DNA of 64,000 bases, taken from contig NZ_JABBNU010000002.1 in NCBI RefSeq assembly GCF_012926615.1, positions 186,001 through 250,000 on the forward strand, written 5' to 3'. Made by a program: the position numbers and the translations under genes. Source of the DNA: Marinigracilibium pacificum (GTDB taxonomy: Bacteria > Bacteroidota > Bacteroidia > Cytophagales > Cyclobacteriaceae). This document shows, one piece after another, positions 39,189 to 47,811 of this stretch; position 1 is the first letter of the stretch, and each line of letters begins with the position of its first letter. The notes beneath the pieces were generated by a model. It was not told the origin of the DNA and did not search any database. It worked only from the letters and a program-made list of their open reading frames with translations.

Positions 39189-40217
39189 ATGATAGGGTTT
39201 ATTTCAATTGTTTGTTTGATAGCTGGGGCACAAGGAATATTTCTTTCTCTTCATTTTATATTAAAGAAATCTGGAGAGAAGATAATAAACCTACTTGTAG
39301 CCATCTTATTGTTGATTTATTCAGTCAATTTAATAAATACTTACTGTTATTTGTCCGGGTTTGGAAATATTCATCATTGGTTGCAGCCTGTTGCTAATTA
39401 CCTTGGATGGTGGGCAGGACCAAGCATATGGTTGTATATAACTTACCAACATCATAATATGAACTGGAAGAAGATCTTTCTAGTTCATTATGCTCCAATT
39501 ATAGTTATAGCATTTCTTGGGCAAACTTTTCCTTCTTTGTTATTTTGGCTCAAATGGGCTTTCTACATTCAGTTTAGCTGTTATGTCGGATTGAGCATTT
39601 ACTACTATTATAAGAATACTGTTGATAGAAAATTTTTTGATTGGATAGCGCTTTTTGTTTATTCTATTGCCCTGATAAAAATTGTGAATATTATTATTGG
39701 TTTAGCTGAATCGACAGGAATTGATGAGCCTTCAGATGTATTCAGGATCTCAATAATAGTAATTGCTGCTATTCCTATTTTTATTATGGCATATCGGGAG
39801 ATGAATATGAATAAAACTTTTGAACCGCATTATGAAAAATACGGGAATTCCAGAGTTGATAATGAGGAATTGGAATCGTATTCATCTAAAATCAAGGACC
39901 TAATCGAAGAAGATAAATTATATTTGAATCCTTCATTTAAAATATCTGACTTATCAGACTTAACTGGTTTGAATCCCAGAAAAATATCCCAGGTGATTAA
40001 TGAAACTCAAGAAAAGAATTTTTCGGCGTTTATAAATGATTATAGGCTTGAAGAAATTAAAAGAAGGTTAATTAATGAGAAGTACTCCAACTTGTCGATT
40101 CTTGGAATTGCTCAGGAATGTGGATTCAGATCTAGTGGGCGGTTTAACACATTGTTTAAAGAAAAGTTTGGTGAAACTCCTTCTCAATATCGAAAAAGTG
40201 GTTTAAAATTTGAATAA
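39189..40217 (+). CDS. Membrane-anchored AraC-family transcriptional regulator
   Basis: The 342-residue protein has about six to seven hydrophobic segments in residues 1-205 (for example IGFISIVCLIAGAQGIFLSL and IISIIVIAAIPIFIMAY-like stretches) and a C-terminal AraC HTH domain (ISDLSDLTGLNPRKISQVIN, LGIAQECGFRSSGRFNTLFK, ETPSQYRKS). This seven-TM plus AraC layout is common in Bacteroidota and puts the DNA-binding domain on the membrane, presumably so that an envelope signal can be sensed. Neither the ligand nor the target is known. The M61-like peptidase gene starts 104 nt downstream and is a candidate target. Confidence 0.88.
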   Translation: MIGFISIVCLIAGAQGIFLSLHFILKKSGEKIINLLVAILLLIYSVNLINTYCYLSGFGNIHHWLQPVANYLGWWAGPSIWLYITYQHHNMNWKKIFLVHYAPIIVIAFLGQTFPSLLFWLKWAFYIQFSCYVGLSIYYYYKNTVDRKFFDWIALFVYSIALIKIVNIIIGLAESTGIDEPSDVFRISIIVIAAIPIFIMAYREMNMNKTFEPHYEKYGNSRVDNEELESYSSKIKDLIEEDKLYLNPSFKISDLSDLTGLNPRKISQVINETQEKNFSAFINDYRLEEIKRRLINEKYSNLSILGIAQECGFRSSGRFNTLFKEKFGETPSQYRKSGLKFE

Positions 40218-40321
40218 TGCACTCTATATCATGATATGGAGTGTCTTCTGCTTCCTTTTGAGTTCATTTACTTTTTTAATTACGTATCCTCACAGTAGAA
40301 TTAAATTAAACCTTTTTAGAG

Positions 40322-41785
40322 ATGAACAAAACATATTTCACATGTCTGATTTTGATTATTGCCGGGCTTAGTTTAAATGCTCGTGAGACGGTTTATACTG
40401 TAAGTTTTGCAGATTATAAGGAAAAGAGAGTTTATGTTGAGGCAGAATTATTTTTGCAGGACAGTATTTTAAGGATGTCTGGAAACGGTCCTGTTCCCGA
40501 GCGGTGGGATGATTATATTGATAATCTAACAGCTAGATTAGAAAGTGGCGATCAGGTTAAAGTGGTTAAAAGAGGGGATAGATGGATACTTCACACAACG
40601 CCAGGTCAAAAGGTGAAAATAAATTACGAAGTTTCAGTAACACACGATGATATCCTTTGGCCTGGAGGAATTGATGGAGTGGCTTTTGTTAAAGAATGGG
40701 GCTACTTTCTTACCGGAAGATCGCTTTTCGTGTTTAATCTAAATGATGGGGATAAATACAGGGTGATTGTAAAGAATGAAGGGGAAAATAATGTATATGT
40801 TCCATGGACCCCTTCACTTGATGGTTTCTTAATTAATAACCACTCAGATCTAACAGAGTCTTTAATATTATATGGTAATTATAAATTTCAAGAGTTAAAA
40901 CGCAATAATCTTAGTATCCGGTTTGTACTTGGAGGAAGCGAGATTCAGGCAAACTCTGATAAATATGGTGAGATTGCGGAGCAGGTAATGGATTACTATT
41001 TTGATTTAATGGGAGGGGGACCAACTCCGGGAGGGAGCAATTCAGCCAATATTATGGTGGTAATTAATTCTTCAAAGCAAACTGACGGGGAAGTTATCGG
41101 GTCTCACATAAGTATGCTGGTTAACCCTGAAAGTGATGCTCAGGAACAAATGGTTGCCTGGTTTATGTTTGCTCATGAATTTTTTCACTTATGGAATGGT
41201 AAAACCCTTCAAGTTAATAGTACAAGAGATGATTGGTTTAAAGAAGGGGTTACCAACTATTACACCCTTAAATCATTATTTCAGGTTGAGTTTATTAATA
41301 TGCAGGCCTTAGCTGGAATTTTCAATGGTTTGTTTTATCAGCGTTACCAAAATGATTCCGGGTTAGGTGAGCTATCTATGAGAGATGCTGCTGAAGGATT
41401 TAGCAAAGACAATCATTGGGGGCTAATCTATAGTGGAGGACTTTTCGCGGGAATTGGTATAGATATGATAATCAGGGAGGAAACCAATAATCAGAAAAGT
41501 CTGGATGATCTAATGAGAGCACTTTATGCAAAATATAAAAATAGAGATGAGGTTTATACTACTGATGAAGTTATTGCTTTGGCAAATGAAATTGCTGGAA
41601 AAGATTTGACACCTTTTTTTGATAAATATGTAAATGGTTTTACAGAAATACCCGTTCAGGATTATCTGAAAAAGGCAGGGTTCAAGGTAAGCATTGAAGA
41701 TGGTAATCTAAAAATGAATTTAAGAGATGATATAAATGAACAAGAAAGGGCAATTCAAAATGGGTTTTTAGGTGAATTAAATTAA
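40322..41785 (+). CDS. Exported M61-like zinc metallopeptidase
   Basis: The 487-residue protein has a short signal peptide (FTCLILIIAGLSLNA) and a gluzincin core: HEFFH with His285, Glu286 and His289, followed by the third ligand Glu308 in DWFKEGVTNYY. The N-terminal 150 residues form the strand-rich domain seen before the catalytic part in M61 glycyl aminopeptidases (motif HDDILWPGGIDG). No PDZ domain is seen at the C-terminus, where many M61 members have one, so the protein is a little short for the family. It probably cleaves N-terminal residues from peptides in the periplasm. Confidence 0.82.
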   Translation: MNKTYFTCLILIIAGLSLNARETVYTVSFADYKEKRVYVEAELFLQDSILRMSGNGPVPERWDDYIDNLTARLESGDQVKVVKRGDRWILHTTPGQKVKINYEVSVTHDDILWPGGIDGVAFVKEWGYFLTGRSLFVFNLNDGDKYRVIVKNEGENNVYVPWTPSLDGFLINNHSDLTESLILYGNYKFQELKRNNLSIRFVLGGSEIQANSDKYGEIAEQVMDYYFDLMGGGPTPGGSNSANIMVVINSSKQTDGEVIGSHISMLVNPESDAQEQMVAWFMFAHEFFHLWNGKTLQVNSTRDDWFKEGVTNYYTLKSLFQVEFINMQALAGIFNGLFYQRYQNDSGLGELSMRDAAEGFSKDNHWGLIYSGGLFAGIGIDMIIREETNNQKSLDDLMRALYAKYKNRDEVYTTDEVIALANEIAGKDLTPFFDKYVNGFTEIPVQDYLKKAGFKVSIEDGNLKMNLRDDINEQERAIQNGFLGELN

Positions 41786-41860
41786 TCAAATATGATTGTT
41801 GGCTTTTTTAAGTGGAAGCTAACAAGCTGATTCTACTGAGAATCTAATGGTCTTAAAAAA

Positions 41861-42721
41861 TTAGTTTATCACTTCGTATTCATGTATGAAGTGATAATTC
41901 TGACCATTGACATAATTACCATAAACCGCATTAAAACTACCAACAGAATATCCGCTTTCAGAAATTAGTCTATTATTTTGGTCATAAGCTTTATTATGAA
42001 ACTCGAGGAGTTTTCCGGATGAAGATTTTAATTCTTCTTTTAAAAGATTGCCAATCTTATCATATTCCCTGGTAATGACACCATGTTCATAGTTCACATA
42101 GTCATCATATTTTTCAACCTTTAATTTACCATTGTCATAATCTGATTCAATAAAAAGCATTAGATTTTCATTTTGATTTCTTTCTTCCAGAGAAATTTGA
42201 TTTCCATCAATATCATATTGAATCGTTTTGGTAAAAAGGAGATTTCCTTCACTGTCAGTTATTGTTGTGGTTTCGGTTTGTTTATTGTTCGAAAATTTAC
42301 CAGAATGTTTCTCAACCAATTCACCATTTTCAAATATTAGTTTAGAATAGGAGTCCTCTTCTGAAATTTCTTCAATTTTGCGAACTTCCTCTCCATATTG
42401 AAGGTGGGTTTCTATAGATTTATTCCCGGAATAATTTTTTATTATTTCCTCGAATAATTCACCAGCAACAAATATTTTTTGATTGATTATTCTTTGATGT
42501 TCATCATAATAAATTTCGGTTCTTGAATTTTCTAAATCTTCTTCAAGATCGTACGATTTAGATAATAAACCGGCTTCATTGTATTCGTAGAACTCCTCAT
42601 ATTTAAATGGTGCCTGGTGATCCTTGTAAGACAATATTTGACCATTTTTATTCTGTATTTCTTCGTAGACAAGCTTATTATCTTCTTCTGGAATTACTTG
42701 ATAGGTTCTTCGATGAAGCAT
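41861..42721 (-). CDS. YD-repeat-like protein without export signal
   Basis: The 286-residue acidic protein has no signal peptide or membrane segment. It contains several loosely repeated units of about 20-35 residues built on a Tyr-Asp core (YYDEHQRIINQK, QYDIDGNQISLEE, EYDKIGNLLKEE, AYDQNNRLISESGY), which resemble YD/RHS-like beta repeats. YD repeats are normally found in large exported shells, so a short cytoplasmic version is unusual. It follows the small membrane protein gene at 42754 by 32 nt on the same strand, and the two may form an operon. I do not assign a function. Confidence 0.65.
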   Translation of the reverse strand: MLHRRTYQVIPEEDNKLVYEEIQNKNGQILSYKDHQAPFKYEEFYEYNEAGLLSKSYDLEEDLENSRTEIYYDEHQRIINQKIFVAGELFEEIIKNYSGNKSIETHLQYGEEVRKIEEISEEDSYSKLIFENGELVEKHSGKFSNNKQTETTTITDSEGNLLFTKTIQYDIDGNQISLEERNQNENLMLFIESDYDNGKLKVEKYDDYVNYEHGVITREYDKIGNLLKEELKSSSGKLLEFHNKAYDQNNRLISESGYSVGSFNAVYGNYVNGQNYHFIHEYEVIN

Positions 42722-42753
42722 AAATATTTAATTAATATAGGATATACCAGTAA

Positions 42754-43248
42754 TCAATAGTTTTGATGTCTTATATATTGTCTGTTTTCTCCTTCCCATG
42801 CAGACTGAATTTTATTTAGTTTCATTAGATAGGGAATCAAAAACATTATTTCAATTCTAATTTTCATATGAAACCCAGGCTGTAAAAATGGGATAAGGAA
42901 CATTGAAGCCAGACAAGCTAAAAGTCCGGTTATTGCATTGATCTTTGCGACTTTGATAGCAATATCATTTCCAGTCCAAAGCAAATATGCGGTTATACCA
43001 TTGAAAAGCCCTAAAGAAATAACTATTAATCCGAATAAAGAGAAAGGTTCATTTGTTTCAAACCCATAAAACGATAAGTCAGGCTTGATACCTGTAAACC
43101 CAAGGAAAAGACTTATAATAGATAGACCTCCGAAAATCATGAATAACCAGCAGAACATCTTGATCCACCAAGGCAATAACTTTCTTCTTTTTAATTTGTC
43201 TAGTTTTAAATTTTGTAATGAAGAGTCAATTAGCAATTCGTTTTCCAT
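42754..43248 (-). CDS. Small four-helix membrane protein of unknown function
   Basis: From ATG 43248 the protein has 164 residues, with a basic segment (KLDKLKRRKLLPWW) before the first of about four hydrophobic helices (WLFMIFGGLSIISLFLGF, LFGLIVISLGLFNGITAYLLW, AKINAITGLLACLASMFLI and a weaker last one). No family is recognised, and ATG 43254 is an alternative start. The YD-repeat-like gene follows after 32 nt, so co-expression of a membrane and a cytoplasmic protein is likely. No regulator or transporter motif is seen. Confidence 0.65.
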   Translation of the reverse strand: MENELLIDSSLQNLKLDKLKRRKLLPWWIKMFCWLFMIFGGLSIISLFLGFTGIKPDLSFYGFETNEPFSLFGLIVISLGLFNGITAYLLWTGNDIAIKVAKINAITGLLACLASMFLIPFLQPGFHMKIRIEIMFLIPYLMKLNKIQSAWEGENRQYIRHQNY

Positions 43249-43351
43249 AGTCAATAAAAAATAACAACTGAAAAGTTGTGAGGGTTAAAAAAATATTGGT
43301 TCAAAAATAATATTGACTTTTCTAATATGTCAAGGCTAATAATAAAAAATA

Positions 43352-43807
43352 TTAAAGGAGTTTCTCAAAACAAACACTCTCTAGCACTTTTTCATATTGA
43401 CCATAATTAGGGATTTTTTTATAACCATTTTTAGAATATAACTTAATTGCATCAGTCATATGGTTTCCCGTTTCTAAAATGCATCTGCTAAAACCCAAAC
43501 TGGCAGCCCATTCTTCTAGGTGATCTAATACCGCAGTCGCTATACCATTTCCTCTTTTCTCCGGAAGTACATACATTCTTTTTATTTCCACAGAATCATC
43601 ATCATAAGCTTTGAAAGCTCCACACCCGATAGCTGTATTACCTTCAAAAGCAATAACTACATTTTTAATTAAATCGACTTTATTAAATTGAGCGAAGAAT
43701 TCATTCTTATCCCCATTGCCATCAGCCAGATATTGATCAAGTTTTAAAATCAAGGATTTAAAATCATCATTTTCAGATGTGCTTTGCTTGAATGTTAGGT
43801 TGTCCAT
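43352..43807 (-). CDS. GNAT-family N-acetyltransferase
   Basis: The 151-residue protein shows the acetyl-CoA binding motif A of the GNAT fold, YVLPEKRGNGIATAVLDHLEEWA (R-G-N-G-I-A), with the preceding strand GCGAFKAYDDDSVEIKRM and the later ILETGNHMTDAIKLYSKNGYKKI. It transfers an acetyl group from acetyl-CoA to an amine; the substrate cannot be told. The gene is monocistronic, 104 nt upstream of the small membrane protein gene on the same strand. Confidence 0.88.
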   Translation of the reverse strand: MDNLTFKQSTSENDDFKSLILKLDQYLADGNGDKNEFFAQFNKVDLIKNVVIAFEGNTAIGCGAFKAYDDDSVEIKRMYVLPEKRGNGIATAVLDHLEEWAASLGFSRCILETGNHMTDAIKLYSKNGYKKIPNYGQYEKVLESVCFEKLL

Positions 43808-43965
43808 CTTTAAAGTCTATAAAATTTCACTTTAAATAGCTCAAGAAAATTGTTATAATCAACTCAATTGGTGGTTTTTCTAACGATATCATTAATGAGG
43901 TTGATTTATATCATCATAAGGTTTAAAAAGAACGGATACTTTAGAACAAAAAATAGAGCAAAATT

Positions 43966-44172
43966 ATGAAAAAGAACATGGGTACTACCGATAGAGTCAT
44001 CAGAACAATAATAGCAATTGTCATTGCTGTACTCTATTTCACAAATGTTATATCAGGAACTATTGGGATAGTTTTGATTGCGTTAGCCGGTATTTTTTTA
44101 CTTACCAGCTTGATCAGTTTTTGTCCCTTATATGCACCATTTGGGGTTTCGACTTGTTCAATTAAGAGGTGA
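43966..44172 (+). CDS. DUF2892-family small membrane protein
   Basis: The 68-residue protein has two hydrophobic segments (TIIAIVIAVLYFTNVISG and IGIVLIALAGIFLLTSLI) and the family's typical ends, MGTTDRVIRTI at the N-terminus and FCPLYAPFGVSTC at the C-terminus. It matches the YgaP-like transmembrane domain family (DUF2892, PF11127). Such proteins are often near rhodanese or sulfur-transfer genes, but none lies here. Two Cys residues near the C-terminus are conserved in the family. A tandem hairpin follows. Confidence 0.85.
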   Translation: MKKNMGTTDRVIRTIIAIVIAVLYFTNVISGTIGIVLIALAGIFLLTSLISFCPLYAPFGVSTCSIKR

Positions 44173-44185
44173 TTTAAATAAAAAG

Positions 44186-44216
44186 GATGCTAGGTGATTA
44201 CCTAGCATCTCTTTTA
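44186..44216 (+). terminator. Intrinsic terminator after the DUF2892 gene
   Basis: GATGCTAGGT (44186-44195), loop GATT and ACCTAGCATC (44200-44209) form a perfect 10-bp stem followed by a T-rich stretch. Confidence 0.8.
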
Positions 44217-44250
44217 TCTGTTATGATTTCATCAAATCATAACAGATAAA
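44213..44250. terminator. Perfect 17-bp inverted repeat spanning the stop codon of the following minus-strand gene
   Basis: The 17-nt arms at 44213-44229 and 44234-44250 are exact complements around the loop CATC. The right arm includes the stop codon (44237-44239) and last codons of the gene at 44237-45040. The stem is AT-rich, so it may serve as a terminator for the minus strand or as a transcript-stabilising end. It directly follows the hairpin at 44186-44209. Confidence 0.6.
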
Positions 44251-45040
44251 ATATAAGTGCTGTTACGAAAATTATTCCGGTAACTAGCACAGGGAAACAC
44301 CCTTTGTTGTCCTTTTTTTTATTAAAATTTTGCAGGTCAATACCTCGCTCTTTTGATATTGTCATTAAAGCGGCAACTTCTACAAGGCATTGTACATTTG
44401 TTCGTGCATTAGGAATAGATAGAATGCGAATAAATTCAGCTTGTAATTGTTCATTTGTAAATTGCCTGTACTTCGTTTCAATCTCTGCTTGATGTTCTTT
44501 ACTGCCAACATTTGGTTTTTCTGACTCTTGATTTTCTTGTTTATTGATTGGTTTGCCTAGGGAAACTTTATATTTTTTAGCTTTCGCTCCTAAGTCTATC
44601 GAATGGAAAGAGATGTCTAAAGTATCATCTAGTTTTTTCCAAATTACTTCAGAAGTATCACCACATGTAGCCTCAAAATCAAATGGGGTTCCTTCCTGAG
44701 ATTTTATATCACCTTCATGTTCCATTATATATCTTGAAACCTTTTCACCATCCCAAAAATTCAAACAAAAGGCCATCGACATTTCTGATAAAGCAAAAGA
44801 AAGAACTTTTTTGCCTTTGATAGGGAAAGGTTCTATACACATTTCCATCGGTAAAAAAAGAATAGTACTATCCCCTGCAAAATAAAGAAACCCTTCACCT
44901 TCACCTGTCCAATTACTTGATGCTTCTTCAAAAGTAACATCTTCAACATATTCCAAAGTTAGGTTAAGGTCATTTTGAAGATCGGTTAATTTATCTTCAT
45001 AGCTAGAATCAATTGCAATTGCTGAAATATTAAATCCCAT
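44237..45040 (-). CDS. Tail-anchored protein of unknown function
   Basis: From ATG 45040 the protein has 267 residues. It has no N-terminal signal; residues 1-160 look like a globular mixed domain (GFNISAIAIDSSYEDKL, EGFLYFAGDSTILFLPMEMC), 165-240 are polar and Lys/Glu/Gln-rich with a helix rich in QLQAEFIRIL, and the end is a single hydrophobic segment (CFPVLVTGIIFVTALIFYLL) that leaves almost nothing beyond it. It is therefore predicted to be anchored by its C-terminus with the main domain in the cytoplasm. I do not recognise the family. The frame extends to ATG 45097, but the extra 19 residues are Asn-rich and poorly protein-like. Confidence 0.62.
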   Translation of the reverse strand: MGFNISAIAIDSSYEDKLTDLQNDLNLTLEYVEDVTFEEASSNWTGEGEGFLYFAGDSTILFLPMEMCIEPFPIKGKKVLSFALSEMSMAFCLNFWDGEKVSRYIMEHEGDIKSQEGTPFDFEATCGDTSEVIWKKLDDTLDISFHSIDLGAKAKKYKVSLGKPINKQENQESEKPNVGSKEHQAEIETKYRQFTNEQLQAEFIRILSIPNARTNVQCLVEVAALMTISKERGIDLQNFNKKKDNKGCFPVLVTGIIFVTALIFYLL

Positions 45041-45165
45041 ATCTTTATTTTTATTATTTGTAGAATCGAAAACTATATTAATTAATTGAGAATTCAAACT
45101 CTAGGAAGAAGCATACATAATCAATTTTTGAAGTAACTTATTTGCTCTAACACAGTTATTCTTCC

Positions 45166-46173
45166 ATGCGACCAAAAAATCCATTATTAACATTTACAGA
45201 CAAAGGTATTTACTGTGAGAAAGGTGATTTTTTTATCGATCCATGGCGACCGGTTGACAAAGCTTTAATTACTCATGGCCACGCCGATCATGCCCGTTGG
45301 GGAATGAAAAGTTATCTGTCAACTCCTACAACTGAATTAATTATGAAGCACCGCATCGGGGCGGATATAAATTCTGAATCAATTTCATATGGTGAAAAAC
45401 TGAAAATTGGAGGAGTGAATGTCACCTACTTTCCCGCAGGTCATATACCCGGTTCAGCACAGATTCTTGTTGAAGATAAGCAGCAACGTTGGATTGTTAG
45501 TGGTGATTACAAAGTAACTGATGATTCTATAAGTGAACCATTTGAATTGGTGAAATGTGATTATTTTATTACCGAATCTACCTTTGGATTGCCTGTATAT
45601 CAATGGAGGTCTGACGAGGAGGTTTTTGAAGACCTAAATCAATGGATAGCTCAAAATTCTGATGAAGGAGTTAACTCTGTAATTCTGGGGTATAGCTTGG
45701 GTAAGGCACAGCGGTTATTGCAGGGAGTTGATAAATCTTTTCTTCCTGTTTATTGCCACGGTGCAGTATTTAATATGAATGAAGCATTAGTAAATGTAGG
45801 GATGAAGCTTCAAGAATACCATGCAATAACCAAAGAATCACCAAAAGATAAATTAATAGGAAAAGTAATTATTGCTCCCCCTTCTGTTTTGGGGTCTTCC
45901 TGGTTAAGGCAGCTAACTCCTTACCGCACTGCTATGGCCAGTGGCTGGATGACTCTCAGAGGTGCTCGTCGAAGAAGAAATGCAGATAAGGGAATTATTC
46001 TCTCTGATCATGTTGACTGGCCGGGGTTGAATGAAACAGTAAAGGCTGTAGAAGCTAAGCATATATATGTTACCCATGGGTATTCTGATATTTATGTTCA
46101 ATACTTACGGGAACAAGGGATCGATGCCGACGTTGTAAAATCAGAGTATGAAGGAGAAACTGATTCGGAATAA
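45166..46173 (+). CDS. Ligase-associated DNA exonuclease (MBL/beta-CASP fold)
   Basis: The 335-residue protein has the metallo-beta-lactamase motif THGHADHARWG (His37, His39, Asp41, His42), then GHIPGSAQILVE, SGDYK and a C-terminal beta-CASP region (LSDHVDWPGLNETV, VTHGYSD). It matches the family annotated as ligase-associated DNA damage response exonuclease, relatives of SNM1-type nucleases. Its stop codon overlaps the ligase start by 1 nt (TAATG), so both are made together, and a joint role in DNA end repair is likely. The usual DEXH helicase and metallophosphoesterase partners are not found downstream. Confidence 0.92.
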   Translation: MRPKNPLLTFTDKGIYCEKGDFFIDPWRPVDKALITHGHADHARWGMKSYLSTPTTELIMKHRIGADINSESISYGEKLKIGGVNVTYFPAGHIPGSAQILVEDKQQRWIVSGDYKVTDDSISEPFELVKCDYFITESTFGLPVYQWRSDEEVFEDLNQWIAQNSDEGVNSVILGYSLGKAQRLLQGVDKSFLPVYCHGAVFNMNEALVNVGMKLQEYHAITKESPKDKLIGKVIIAPPSVLGSSWLRQLTPYRTAMASGWMTLRGARRRRNADKGIILSDHVDWPGLNETVKAVEAKHIYVTHGYSDIYVQYLREQGIDADVVKSEYEGETDSE

Positions 46174-47762
46174 TGAAGGAGTTTATAACCTTATTTAAAC
46201 AAATTGATGGCACAACCAAAACTTCCGTTAAGCAAGCTGCTGTGGTAGATTACCTACATAAAGCTGACGGGAAAGATAGCATCTGGGCAGTGGCCTTACT
46301 TACAGGTAAGCGACCAAAAAGAACTGTAAATGCAACTCAGATTCGTGCCTGGGCAGCAGAAGAATCAGGTATTCCTCTTTGGCTCTTTGAAGATACCTAT
46401 CATGTTGTTGGGGATCTTGCTGAGACAATAAGTCTTGTTTTACCTCCTGTATCTAAAGAAACCCTTTTGCCTTTAAGAGAATATTTGCAACTATTAATCG
46501 GGTTGAAAAATGAGGGTGAAGATGAAAAAAGGAGGCAAGTATTATCAATCTGGAGGTCATTGGATGTAACAGGTCGATTTATTTTTAATAAGCTTATGAC
46601 CGGAGGATTCAGAATGGGTGTATCTTCTAAAACGATGATTAAAGCATTGGCTCAGTATGCTGATCTACCTGACGATGTAGTTGCTCTTAGACTTACAGGT
46701 AAGTGGTCTCCTGAACTCCTTACTCTTGATGAACTCCTTAGAGAAACTGATGAGGAAGAAAGGATTTCACAGCCATATCCATTTTATTTAGCCTATGCGT
46801 TAGATAATGATTCTAGTGAGCTTGGAAACCCTGATGAATGGATTGCCGAAAGAAAATGGGATGGTATCAGGGGGCAGATTATTCTTCGAAATGGGGAAAT
46901 CTTTGTTTGGAGTCGTGGAGAAGAACTGATTACCGATAAATATCCAGAATTTGATGAGTTTAAGGATATTTTTGATGACGATCTAGTATTTGATGGTGAA
47001 ATCTTAGCTTTTGATCAGGGCGAGCCATTGCCATTTCATATGCTTCAACAAAGAATAGGAAGGAAGAAGGTCACTGCAAATCTCATGAAAAAAGTTCCAG
47101 TTGCATTTTATGCCTATGATTTACTGGAATATAAAGGAGAAGATTACCGTAATGTTCAATTTTTTAAACGAAGAGAAAAACTACAACATTTATTAAAAGA
47201 TGTAGATTCGAAATTTATTCATCTTTCTTCGATAGTTAAGTTTGATAATTGGGAGGACCTGGAAGAAGAAAGAAAAAATGCACTACAGTATAAGAGTGAA
47301 GGACTCATGTTAAAGCATAAGGAATCAATCTATCAGGTTGGAAGGAAGAAAGGAGGATGGTGGAAATGGAAAATGGATCCGATGACTATAGATGCAGTTT
47401 TGATTTATGCTATGAGAGGCCACGGACGAAGGGCAAACTTGTATACTGACTATACCTTTGCTGTTTGGAATGATGGAGAATTAGTGCCTTTTACCAAAGC
47501 ATATTCTGGGTTGACAGATGCAGAATTCAGAGAAGTTGATCGGTTCGTAAAACAAAATACCATAGAAAGGTTTGGGCCTGTTAGATCAGTATCCCCAGAA
47601 TTGGTTTTTGAGATTGCATTTGAAGGGATTGCTCCATCAAACAGACATAAATCCGGTGTAGCAGTCAGGTTTCCACGTATTCATAGATGGCGAAAAGATA
47701 AACCTCCACAAGAAGCTGATACCCTGGGTAATCTGCATCAGTTGTTAAAAATGATATCTTAG
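46173..47762 (+). CDS. ATP-dependent DNA ligase (LigB/LigC-like, exonuclease-associated)
   Basis: The 529-residue ligase has an N-terminal DNA-binding domain (residues about 1-200), an adenylation domain with the nucleophile Lys228 in AERKWDGIRGQ, and downstream motifs FDGEIL, EGLMLKHKESIY and GWWKWKMDPMTIDAVLI before a C-terminal OB-fold. It seals nicks using ATP, unlike the NAD-dependent LigA that performs replication in bacteria, and is probably used in repair. It overlaps the exonuclease gene by 1 nt. No Ku or primase domain is present, so it is not a LigD-type NHEJ protein. Confidence 0.93.
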   Translation: MKEFITLFKQIDGTTKTSVKQAAVVDYLHKADGKDSIWAVALLTGKRPKRTVNATQIRAWAAEESGIPLWLFEDTYHVVGDLAETISLVLPPVSKETLLPLREYLQLLIGLKNEGEDEKRRQVLSIWRSLDVTGRFIFNKLMTGGFRMGVSSKTMIKALAQYADLPDDVVALRLTGKWSPELLTLDELLRETDEEERISQPYPFYLAYALDNDSSELGNPDEWIAERKWDGIRGQIILRNGEIFVWSRGEELITDKYPEFDEFKDIFDDDLVFDGEILAFDQGEPLPFHMLQQRIGRKKVTANLMKKVPVAFYAYDLLEYKGEDYRNVQFFKRREKLQHLLKDVDSKFIHLSSIVKFDNWEDLEEERKNALQYKSEGLMLKHKESIYQVGRKKGGWWKWKMDPMTIDAVLIYAMRGHGRRANLYTDYTFAVWNDGELVPFTKAYSGLTDAEFREVDRFVKQNTIERFGPVRSVSPELVFEIAFEGIAPSNRHKSGVAVRFPRIHRWRKDKPPQEADTLGNLHQLLKMIS

Positions 47763-47811
47763 TGGCCGGATGTTGATTTTTTAGCGTACATTCACGATTA
47801 TTTTAGAAATA

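Noticed and set aside
46173-47762. LigD-type NHEJ ligase
   Set aside because: No Ku gene or polymerase/primase domain is linked, and the ligase has its own DNA-binding domain; it belongs with the exonuclease-associated ligases.
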